Below are positions 44,060-53,225 of a stretch of DNA of 64,000 bases, one piece after another. The notes under the pieces are model-generated. The model searched no databases and was not told the origin of the DNA. It saw nothing but the letters and a program-made list of their open reading frames with translations. Source of the stretch: Pseudocercospora fijiensis CIRAD86 (taxonomy: Eukaryota > Ascomycota > Dothideomycetes > Mycosphaerellales > Mycosphaerellaceae); assembly GCF_000340215.1 (NCBI RefSeq), contig NW_006921539.1, positions 3,004,056-3,068,055 on the forward strand, written 5' to 3'. A program made the position numbers and the translations under genes. The stretch's first letter is position 1, and every line of letters begins with the position of its first letter.

Positions 44060-45142
44060 AGAAATTCTCTATAATATATAGCGCTATTATATAGCTATAG
44101 ATACGTACTAAGTCCGGCAACTCGAAGAAGAATTAAGATAGCGTATTAGCGACCGAGGAGGAGATCGATAGTATACTAGTAGAGTCGAGGTCTTATAAGC
44201 GAAGTATAAGATAATATAGGCTCTTAGTTATATAGAGTAACGTACTATATAAATAACTAGGCGTACTACTCTTATTCACTTACGACCTATATCCTAGGAT
44301 GCTCTTCTCGTACTTTTTATACTCTTTTCTAATACCTTACCTATAATCGCTCCGCGATAACCGAGTAAATATAAGCTATAGGATTTCCGCTCGGTACCTT
44401 AGCCTTCGAGATACGGCGGAGTTAATTCTCTATAATACGTAGCGCTATTGCATAGCTATAGATACGCACTAAGTCCGGCAACTCGAAGAAGAATTAAGAT
44501 AGCGTATTAGCGACCGAGGAGGAGATCGATAGTATACTAGTAGAGTCGAGGTCTTATAAGCGAAGTATAAGATAATATAGGCTCTTAGTTATATAGAGTA
44601 ACGTACTATATAAATAACTAGGCGTACTACTCTTATTCACTTACGACCTATATCCTAGGATGCTCTTCTCGTACTTTTTATACTCTTTTCTAATACCTTA
44701 CCTATAATCGCTCCGCGATAACCGAGTGAATATAAGCTATAGGATTTCCGCTCGGTACCTTAGCCTTCGAGATACGGCGGAGTTAATTCTCTATAATACG
44801 TAGCGCTATTGCATAGCTATAGATACGCACTAAGTCTGGCAACTCGAAGAAGAATTAAGATAGCGTATTAGCGACCGAGGAGGAGATCGATAGTATACTA
44901 GTAGAGTCGAGGTCTTATAAGCGAAGTACAAGATAATATAGGCTCTTAGTCGTATAGAGTAACGTACTACACAAATAACTAGGCGTACTACTCTTATTTA
45001 CTTACGACCTATATCCTAGGATACTCTTCTCGTACTTTTTATACTCTTTTCTAATACCTTACCTATAAGCGCTCCGCGATAACCGAGTAAATATAAGCTG
45101 TAGGGTTTCCGCTCGGTACCTTAGCCTCCGAGATAGGGCGGA
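44060..45142. repeat. Three tandem 361-bp units in Z1
   Basis: Unit starts at 44,060, 44,421 and 44,782, spaced exactly 361 bp. Units 2 and 3 are nearly identical; unit 1 is slightly more diverged at its start. 361 is not a multiple of three, so it is not a protein repeat array. Z2 retains at least one unit plus part of another (33,945-34,360, continuing at 51,894). Confidence 0.93.
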
Positions 45143-45693
45143 GTTGAATTTAGAGCGATAGCCGGCACTCGTAGCCGGTATATAGAGACGGTAGTAGGCC
45201 TTTTCCTACTAAATAACTAGCTTGTTTAGTATAGCCTACCTAATATTTCTTATATTTACTAGCAATAGGCCTAGGTTACTTATAAGATTACTATAGCTAG
45301 TAAAGGCATTACTAAAGAATATCTATACTATAGTAGGATACTATTATTACGCCGGCTATTTATTAAAAGGAGGCTTTCGCCTATTACTATACCGGCTATA
45401 TATGCCGGCTATATTTCAAAGTCTACTATACCTACCTTTTTTAGCCGTACCTGCCTTTTTTAGCCGTACCTGCCTTCTTTCCTTGCTCTAACGTTACTAT
45501 AATATAGGCTTGCGCGAAGCTTACTCTATTACCTAGCGATACCGCGATACTACCTCTCTCGCTATATTTAACCTTCGTATCGATACCTATACCTCTACGC
45601 TCTATATCTACTACCTCCGTAATACCCTCGCTCCGCGCGCGCCTTCGTATACCTTCGTAACGCACTTTTTCCCTTAATTCGACGACTTTTATA
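45143..45693. other. Z1 upstream region of histone-like gene 2
   Basis: Contains two TAGCCGG motif pairs (about 45,160-45,185 and 45,390-45,412). A divergent minus-strand 74-codon frame (45,441-45,665) has Arg-rich sequence but no domain I can support. Collinear with 33,430-33,940 in Z2. Probably a promoter region. Confidence 0.5.
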
Positions 45694-46507
45694 ATAGCAA
45701 GTCTACTTAACTAAGTTACGACGCCTCGTAAGAAGGGACCTGCTACTTCTACGGGTCGTAATAAGATCGGAAATAATAGAACGAGTATAGTATATTAACG
45801 TAAGAGGGCTACTACTACTGCCGCTAGCTCCGGTACTAGAAAGGGCGTCGTAAGTAAGGCTCCGCGTAAGATAACGGCGGGCAAGGCTCTACGTAAGACG
45901 ACAACTAGCGCTTCTACTACTAGTAGCAATCGTGCGAAGCGTCGATAGCGCCTAGGAAGTAAGTCCTATTTATAGCCGGTAGCGTAGCCGGTAGCGTAGC
46001 CGGCAGCGTAGCCGGCATTCTTACTGTCTTTTTACTAATCCTTCTTTAGCCGTAGCCCTCCGTAAGATTCGGCAGTATTAGAAGAGTTCTAAGCTCCTAA
46101 TCCGCAAAGCTCCTTTCTAACGACTTATTCGCGAAATTGCCTAGGATTATAGAACGGACCTTCGCTTCTAAGCCTCCGCGATAGGCGCCCTTTAAGAGGC
46201 TATAGAAGCCTACCTAGTTCGTATCTTCGAATATATGTTTCTCTTCTACCTCTTTTCGGACTATACTAATACTATTTTAGCGGTTAACCTTATAGCTATC
46301 TACGCGAAGCGTATAACGATTATAGACAAGGATTTTAAAGCACTCGATTAGATTCTAAAAGGCTAGAATGTCTACATTCGAGATAGTGCTAGATAGGATA
46401 GATATACTAGTAGGAAGGATATTCGTAGTATCGTCTATAAGCTTTTCTATATACGAAATAAGCCGCTATTATACGGCGCTATATACCGCGCTCTAAATAC
46501 TCTCTAA
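45694..46507 (+). pseudogene. Histone H3-like gene 2 carried by Z1, three exons
   Basis: Exon 1 (45,694-45,958) encodes a long basic tail with TTPRKKGPATSTGR, RKGVVSKAPRKIT and AKRR-Q-RLG. Intron 1 (45,959-46,049; GTAAGT...TACTAAT...CTTTAG) carries TAGCCGG repeats. Splicing gives RLG-TVALRKIR, the exact H3 GTVALREIR block. Exon 2 reads [49 protein letters not shown], with all five Gln now TAG. Intron 2 (46,233-46,280; donor GT mutated to AT) joins VNLIAIYAKRITI. A C-terminal extension of about 60 codons (KDFKALD onwards) has no counterpart in H3. The start codon is ATA, from ATG. A second copy in Z2 has the same structure. Confidence 0.88.
45959..46049 (+). other. Intron 1 of histone-like gene 2
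   Basis: GTAAGT donor, TTTACTAAT branch-like sequence 14 bp before the acceptor, CTTTAG acceptor. Contains four TAGCCGG-type motifs. Removal restores a conserved H3 block. Confidence 0.85.
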
Positions 46508-46739
46508 GTATACCTATATAGTATAGTATACTTTATTAGCCGTATAGAATAGAAGTCTTCGAAAAACCCGTTAGTACTTAGGAGTAAAAAGGCCGACTAC
46601 GCTACCGGCTACGCTGCTAGCTACGCTACTAGGTCTTATAAAGAACTAAAAGAAGATAGACATTCTAGTTAATTTGTATTAGTTTGGATTTTTATAAAAA
46701 GAAAATAAGGAAAAAAGGAGGAAGATTAAAGAACCTAAT
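46508..46739. other. Z1 spacer between histone-like gene 2 and helical ORF
   Basis: No frame recognised. A CCGGCTAC motif run lies at about 46,590-46,615. Confidence 0.5.
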
Positions 46740-47216
46740 ACTTATAGTTATAGGCATTATCCCTGTTCTCTAGACTATATTATATACCTGCTTTCGCAAC
46801 TCTACCTAATACTCCTACTAAATATCCTTATACTCTACCTACTAGAAATTCAACTAGGTACCTAGACCTGCAGCTACCTCTATATCTTTTACTATCTTCT
46901 ATAGGTTAAAGGACTCCTCTATAGCAGCCTCTACTTCCTTATATAATACGAAGTTACTAACTGCCCTATCCTTAATATCTACTAAATGACCTAGAGTTCT
47001 AAGGAACGAACTAGCATTCGGCCGTAGTATAGCGAGTAACTAGTAGAACGCCCTATAGAGCTGCCTTATAGCTGTTTCGTATATAGTACCGATATCGAGG
47101 GAGGAGCTATCCTAGTACTTAATATTAGAGTATAGTTTAGTAGGAAAGTGCTAGAACTTCTTAAAGAGAGCTTCGACGGAAATCGATAAGTTCTGCTTAG
47201 ATCTAGATAAAGACAT
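46740..47216 (-). pseudogene. Z1 terminal helical ORF, unknown function
   Basis: A minus-strand frame of about 160 codons from ATG at 47,216: MSLSRSKQNLSISVEALFKKF, YETAIRQLYRAFY, LLAILRPNASSFLRTLGHLVDIKDRAVSNFVLYKEVEAAIEESFNL and KIVKDIEVAAGLGT, interrupted by TAG at Gln/Trp positions. The Z2 counterpart (31,883-32,372) is conserved at protein level. Mostly helical, no membrane segment. It lies next to the terminal repeat, transcribed toward histone-like gene 2. Not recognised. Confidence 0.6.
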
Positions 47217-47626
47217 TCTGCTAAGCAGTTAGGGAATTGAACCGTAAACGAAAGGATAAAATTCATACCTAAGGAGTACAGTTTCCGAACTGAACTATAA
47301 TGCCTTATATATATGTATATACTTTTAATTAGTTAGTGCCCTTAGCTAATTGTCTATAGATTTGAGGTTATATAAGTACCTTTATACAACTACGTGGCCT
47401 AAGTAGGATTCGAAAATTCTATAAGTACTAAGGACTAAAAATGCCGGCTACGCTACCGGCTACACTGCTAAGTCTTATAAAGGGCTTGCTTAAAGCTACG
47501 TATACATTCGTACACTTCTTAAAAACCGATAAATTATATAGTTCGAACTAGCTACTTATGTAGTTGCTTAGCAAACCAACCTAAACCAAACTAGAGTTTC
47601 GGCTTAGTAAACCAAACCAAACCAAC
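47217..47626. other. Z1 right subterminal region
   Basis: Contains TAGCCGG-type motifs (47,440-47,465) and several short AAACCAAACC/AACCTAAACC-like repeats just inside the right end (about 47,570-47,630). These are probably transposase-binding repeats. The 20-bp repeat of the left end is absent. Confidence 0.6.
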
Positions 47627-47646
47627 CCGAACTACTACGGGGTCTA
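47627..47646 (-). repeat. Z1 right terminal inverted repeat
   Basis: Reverse complement of the left end, finishing GGGGTCTA directly before the ATCGAGTC target duplication (47,647-47,654). Confidence 0.93.
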
Positions 47647-47999
47647 ATCGAGTCGCTCGTCTACTTACAAGCCTATTAATACGCTCGATAGCAAAGGCGT
47701 CCCTCTGCTAAGCACGTAATAGCTTATCTATAAACGATTAACTATCCCTATTCGCAAGGTTATTTAATAGTACCCTCGCTATCGAACGAGGTACGCATTA
47801 TATATATCTAATAGCACTAGTAGCCGGAACTACTATAACCTCTTCTATAGTACTATCGCTATAGATAGCAATATCTTTAATCGAGTTATTATAGCCCGAG
47901 CGATCTACGTCCTTTTTAACGCGCACTAGAAGAACGACAACTCCGCTATAGTATTTGTTACCGCCGCGGGGTCCGGAGGTCCGCTTATCCTACGCTTGC

Positions 48000-49480
48000 T
48001 TATTAACAATACAGGCTATAGCAATCTTATACTATAGGGTTAGAAACAATGAATTAATATACTAAGTCTCGCTATCGTAATTAGGTCGCCTCGATAGGCT
48101 ATTAGTAGGGTTGCTTACGCCTAGCCGATATAATATATTAAAATCGAACCCGGCGAGGTAGACGGCCTATCTAGCCTATCGACCTATAACCCTAGTAATC
48201 TTCGTAATTCTACGAAGGTTGTTATAGTCCGTATAGACCTAGATAGTATGCTAAGCACTATCGAGATAGTAACGCTAGTACTTAAAGGCTTTAACGATTG
48301 CTAAGAGCTCTTACTCGTAGGTCTCGTAGCGACGTTCTATATCGATTATCTTTCGCGAGAAGAAGGCAATCGGGTACTAATAGTAGTCCTTGTCCGACTG
48401 CTAAGACATTATAGCTAATATAGCAAACTGCGAAGCGTTAGTCTTAATGCGAATTAGTTTGCTTAGTACGAAGTAGTATAATAAGGGGACTTTAGTAAAT
48501 CGCTTCTTTAAACCGTTAAAAGCGGCTTATACTCTATTAGTCTATTTGAACTCTCTAGTTAGGTTGGCCTTAGTTTTAGTAAGCTTAGTTAGTAGCATTA
48601 TATGCCTCGAATAGCCTTTAATAAACCGACGGTAGAAGTTAGCAAAACCTAGGAATAATTGAAGCTTCTTAATACTAGTAGGGGTTAGCTACTTAGTAAT
48701 TGTTTGAATCCGGTTAGGATTAGCCTTAACACTATTAGTTAATACGAGGAAGCCGAGGAATAATACCTCTTTAGTAGCAAAGGTGCATTTAGAAGGCTTG
48801 TAATATAAGCTATAGGTCCTTAGGCGATCGAGCACCTTACGGACTATAGCCTAGTGCTCCGCAATATTAGGTAAGTGTATATAAACTAGGATGTTATCTA
48901 GGTAAACTATACAGAGGTAATCTAATAGGCCTAATAGGGCCCGATTAATATAGGACTAGAATGTTGCAGGGGCATTAGCTAGCCTAAATAGTATAACTAA
49001 GTACTCGAAATAGCTATAGCGAGTGCGGAAGGCTGTCTTCTATTTATCGCCCTTACGAATGCGGATACGATAGTACGCATCCTTAATGTCTAATATAGTA
49101 TAGAAATAGGCGCTAGATAGGCGATCGAGGGTCTTATTAATAAGCGGAAGTAGATAGCGGTCTTTAATAGTAACAGCGTTAAGCCTACGATAGTCGATAT
49201 ATAGGCGTAGGCTACCGTCCTTCTTCGGTACGAATAGGATAGGTATACTAGCAGGGCTATTGCTATACTAAATTCGACTATTAGCTAGGTTCTTATCTAG
49301 GTACTTACGTAGTATAGCAAGCTCGCGTTCGCTAAGGTTATAGAGGGGCCTAAAGGGGACCTCTTTACCCTCTATAATATTAATCTTATAATCTGTTTCT
49401 TTAAATATAGGCAACGTTAATGCTAGGTAGTGTTTGAATACATTAATATAGGTTTCTCGAATAGGCTAAGGTATACGAGC
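48000..49480 (-). pseudogene. X1 reverse transcriptase and RNase H
   Basis: Reverse-complement counterpart of 1,330-2,800. The catalytic box reads YLDNIL (48,890-48,910) where X-A has YLDDIL: the second Asp codon is AAC in place of GAC, so the copy is catalytically dead even apart from stops. RNase H lies about 48,470-48,090. Confidence 0.88.
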
Positions 49481-49672
49481 AAGCTGTTTAGGGTCTATAC
49501 TATTAGGGGGCATAGGTTTACCGTTATCTCTACTAAGTAGGTTAGTAGTCGGGTTAGCTAAGGCGGAGGCTAGTATTAGGGTGCTAATAAATAGGACCTT
49601 AATATTGTTAGGACAGTCGCTAATGTTAATATATTCAATGTCCTCTCTTCTAGCGATTCTAAATCGCTACTA

Positions 49673-49894
49673 TTAACTGCCTAAGTCTATAACTATAGTA
49701 TAGTGCTTAAGAATAGGGTTGCCGATAACAATATCGGATAGAAGGTTGTCTATATCTACCGCGTAGGTAGTAAAGTCTAATAAGCGCTTATTGCCGAGGT
49801 CGTCTTTTAGGACTATAGGAATATAGTAAGCCCTATAGGTTAAGTGCCGAGCGTTATTAAACCAACCAAGGGTTGGTATATTAGTTCTAGGCAA
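49673..49894 (-). pseudogene. X1 protease fragment
   Basis: Open 73-codon piece from the protease/pol linker: LDFTTYAVDIDNLLSDIVIGNPILKHYTIVIDLGS. It overlaps the protease frame of X-A at about 920-1,140. It is a surviving part of pol and not an independent gene. Confidence 0.6.
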
Positions 49895-50059
49895 TTGTCG
49901 GAGGTCTAATTGCTTAGCTAGGCGGTGATTAATAAGGGCGCTAACCGAATTTCCTAGATCTAGTATAACCTTAGTTTAATAGTTAGTTCTATACGTATCC
50001 TATATAAGACAGGTGCGTATAATAGCTAGTATAATGTCGATAGTTTTACGCCGTATAAG

Positions 50060-51450
50060 GCTAATAGTTAGTGCGGCGCCTATTCTTTTTTCGACTAATT
50101 AGAAGGTTAGCCTATAGGGGTAGCGTTAGCTACTAAAAGGTGCCTTCTATGTTTAGCGGAAGCACGGTTAATACGGGCCTAGTCCTTAGGTTTATTACAT
50201 TAGCCTAGGAGATAGCTAGTACTATCGCAGTTAAAGCACTTCAATCTAGTTAGAACATTGCCGTAGCTGTTGTTATTAGTCGAGCGGTTAGCGTTATAAG
50301 GATACGAGCCCCTTCTACGACCCCTATTACGGCCTCCTCGATATAGCCGCCGGCTACGGCCTCTTCTATAGTCGTTGTTACTGTTTCTATTGTTAGCGTT
50401 ATTATTGTTCTAGTAGGAACCTTAGTTTCCTCCGCAGCTACTACGGCTACTACGGTTAGTACTAGTTAGTTAGATCCTCGATTCTAGTCGTTATTAGAGC
50501 TATATAGCTCGTTTAGCTGTTTCCACTTCGACTATAAATTAAATGCGTGTTAGGTTAGCCTGTTCGAATATACGGCGGCGGTCTAATTCGAGGATAAGCT
50601 CTTACCTAAGTTTTAGGCGTATCTCGGAGATCTATATAGAATTAGTTTTAGCCGGAAGGTCGTCTTCGAGGGTCTTTAAATAGGCCTTAAATAAGCGAGC
50701 CGATTAATTAGTCCTTTGTTTAGCTCGAAGGTACTAGTCCTAAGCGTGTTATTGCCTTAGTATAGGGTTGCTAAGAGTGTTTAGTATAATCGTCTTATAG
50801 TCCTGCTATTAAATAGTAGTCTGATTATTAAGGGAGTCGAAATAGTTATCCTAGGTGCGTTTTAGGTCGCTATCGATATACTATATAGCGTAGACGACTA
50901 ATAAGTAGTTATCTAGAAGAGCGCTTAGTATATTTCGCTAATTAAGCTTATAGTTACGAATGTAGTCGTTGTATTGCTTTCGACTAGAGCTATTAAACAC
51001 AGTGTAGTCCTTGAGTTTAGCATCCTTCTTTTAAATAGTTAGTAAGGAAGGCCCTACTATTAGCTTAGTATTAGTAGCTAGGGCTTCCTATAGGCAGTGA
51101 ATTTCGAGGAGGTTATCCTTTAGCTATTATTCTTAGCGTAGAGTAGTAAGCCTGTTTTAGGTAGCTTCCTAAAGTCTCGCTACTAGCTAGGGGCTAAAGG
51201 CTAGTTAGCTATATCGTCGATTAATAATGTTATTAAGAATATCGTTAATAGGCAATTCTAGATTATCGCCTAGAACTGTAGGTTCTTCGGTAGGCCTAGT
51301 AGTAGGTGCTTTAGTAGGCACTTTAGTAGGTACTTCGGTAGGCACTATACTACTAGTGTTGTTATTGCTAGCGCTGCTAGCGGCGCCGCGGTTATTGTTG
51401 CTTCGTAATAAGCCGGCTATTGTAATAAGGGGTAGCACTAATAATGTACT
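50060..51450 (-). pseudogene. X1 gag
   Basis: The N-terminal part is open at 51,205-51,438: LLRSNNNRGAASSASNNN, then repeated PTEVPTKVPTKAPT, then LELPINDILNNIINRRY. The middle and the Arg/Gly-rich zinc-knuckle end (about 50,240-50,470) are interrupted. Corresponds to 61,480-62,830 in copy C. Confidence 0.75.
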
Positions 51451-51696
51451 ATAGGCCCCTATAGTACGGATGTAGCGGAATTAGCGAGTATCGGCCTAAT
51501 ATGCTTAACTTAGTGTAATAGGCCGTATAGAAGGCCTTGCTTAATAATTAGTACGGTTGTTTCTAGTAGAATAGTACGTATAGGTCCCGTTCTTCGGGCG
51601 TAATATAGTTAAATCGATAGTTTTCGTAGCTATACCGCTAAAAGCTTAAAATAAGGACTATCTAGCTACTACCCTTAAAGGGTAGATCGAATACTA

Positions 51697-51893
51697 TATA
51701 AGAAGGGTTATATTAGCAGGTAGATAGGGTAGTAGTAGGTATAGGTAGTATTCGATAGAGATCTAGGAGGAGAAGGAGGAAGGCTAGCTAGTTAGCCTAA
51801 CGCTAAGCGCTAAGCCCTGCCTAAGGCACTAAGACCCTAGCTTCACTTAGCCTAGTTATATACTAATTACGTATAGCCTCTTTAGCCCTAACA
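51697..51893 (-). repeat. X1 5' LTR (197 bp)
   Basis: Partner of 34,361-34,557. The outer end keeps the unmutated CA (TG in element orientation). Next to it lies ATTTA (51,894-51,898), the second target-site copy. Confidence 0.93.
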
Positions 51894-52043
51894 ATTTACT
51901 CGGTTATCGCGGAGCGATTATAGGTAAGGTATTAGAAAAGAGTATATAAAGTACGAGAAGAGTATCTTAGGATATAGGTCGTAAGTAAATAAGAGTAGCA
52001 CGCCTAGTTATTTATATAGTACGTTACTCTAAATAACTAAGAA

Positions 52044-53165
52044 AGTTCCTAGAGTTTCTAATCCGAATTAATAAAGTATAGTATAATCGAGAGGAAGGAG
52101 GCTCTTATAGTCCGGCTTAACTAGCTATCGATAGTAATAGCTACTTAGCGAGTATTACGGAGGATCTCCCGAATATCGTCTAACGTAGCCTCTTTATTCT
52201 ATTCGAATATAATACGCTAGGTTATCGCGCCGAGAAATAGGGGAGGGTAGTTTATAAGATATAGGTATATCTTCTATATAGACTCCCTTTCGTAGAAGTC
52301 TTCCGGAAAACCGTTTATAGCTAGCATTTCGTTTACTAGTTACTTAAAGTCTTTAGGGGAGAAATTAGTAGCCTTTAATCCTAAAGCTTCCTTAAGCGTA
52401 GCCTATAATAATTAGCTAGATCTCTACGGTTAATTAAAGTAGCCAGTAGCTATAGCCGGTAGCTATAGCCGGTAGCTATAGCCGGTAGCTATAGCCGGTA
52501 GCTATAGCTAGTATTTTAGAAGACGTACCTCTTTCTAGAACGCTATATCTATATTAACTCTCCTCTCTCTTTAAGATTCCTAATACCGTTTAGAATAGAG
52601 ATAGTTTATAGGCGATAAGTTCCTATCCCCTAGTTTCGAGTGTTTTAAGATTAAACCGTAGAGGTTGTAGACAATTACTAGTTAACCTTTAAGTCGAGTA
52701 GTCGTATAATAGTATAATGCCCCCTCTATAAAGAACTTCTAGAATATATCCGTTCGCTTCTTACTATCCTATCGTATCGAGTACTTCCGGAGTTTATACT
52801 CCTTCGAACGTAAGTATAAAGGGAACTATATCTTATAGACCTATTAATTAAACTACTCTATATACTCGGGTTTCTAAAGATACGCCTAGCTAGCCTTTTC
52901 GAAGATATCCGGGTTAATACTCGATATTCTTATATCTCCGAATAACCTTCTACCTAGACTCTATAAAGGTAAAGACTAGGTAGTAGTACCCTATAATAAA
53001 TTCCTACTACTAGGATTCGGAGAGGATAAATCTAGCCCTAATCGTCGTCTAGGACTTAATAGGCTCGAAGGTAAGTATACGACCTCCTCTCGACGTTATC
53101 GCAATCTCGCTCGTATACTAGACTATTTCGACTATCGTCTTATTATTACCCTTCCTAGTATAGCG
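52044..53165 (-). pseudogene. Z2 transposase fragment
   Basis: Reverse complement of about 39,590-40,705 of Z1, containing the N-terminal half of the hAT transposase and a cluster of TAGCCGG motifs at 52,435-52,505 (the candidate intron). The ITTDNASNN part is missing. Confidence 0.8.
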
Positions 53166-53220
53166 CCTAGTATATATATAATATCGGTCGGTATGTTTTA
53201 AAGTTTCGTACGGTAAGGTA

Positions 53221-53225
53221 AGGAC
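53221..53225. repeat. Target-site duplication of W, left copy (AGGAC)
   Basis: AGGAC precedes W and recurs at 60,163-60,167. Z1 carries one copy (complement near 39,530) in uninterrupted sequence. Confidence 0.95.

Larger units (their letters stand above)
37283..47646 (+). mobile_element. Complete hAT element Z1 (10.4 kb) with histone H3-like cargo
   Basis: Bounded by inverted TAGACCCCGTAGTAG ends (the first T probably C before RIP, giving the hAT-like CAGAC start) and a perfect 8-bp target duplication. Content from left to right: subterminal repeats, Lys/Arg-rich frame, acidic/Gln-rich frame, hAT transposase, histone H3-like gene 1, unknown frame, three 361-bp tandem units, intron-containing histone H3-like gene 2, and a minus-strand helical ORF. 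It is RIP-mutated throughout and inserted in X1. Ten kb is long for hAT elements, mostly because of this cargo. Confidence 0.92.
47647..51893 (-). mobile_element. Ty3/gypsy element X1, right (5') segment
   Basis: 5' LTR, gag, protease, RT and RNase H of X1 on the minus strand. Begins with the second ATCGAGTC copy where Z1 ends. Aligns with 1-3,150 of X-A and with copy C. Confidence 0.93.
51894..53225 (-). mobile_element. hAT element Z2, second segment
   Basis: Continues the 361-bp unit to about 52,030, then jumps directly to transposase sequence that in Z1 lies at about 40,720 and runs to the equivalent of 39,530. The Z1 interval of about 40,725-44,200, including the transposase C-terminus and histone-like gene 1, is deleted in Z2. 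Ends at the W insertion (AGGAC, 53,221-53,225). Confidence 0.88.

Noticed and set aside
44060..45142. CRISPR-like or satellite array
   Set aside because: Only three 361-bp units without spacers, inside a DNA transposon in a eukaryote.
45441..45665. Possible H4-like gene divergent from the H3-like gene
   Set aside because: H3-H4 divergent pairs are common, and the frame has an RRRARSEGIT segment loosely like the H4 helix 1 region, but the H4 fold cannot be followed further in either Z copy.
51227..51454. 75-codon plus-strand frame with VGALVGTLVGTSVGT repeat (also 61,463-61,726 minus)
   Set aside because: Antisense of the Pro/Thr repeat in X gag.
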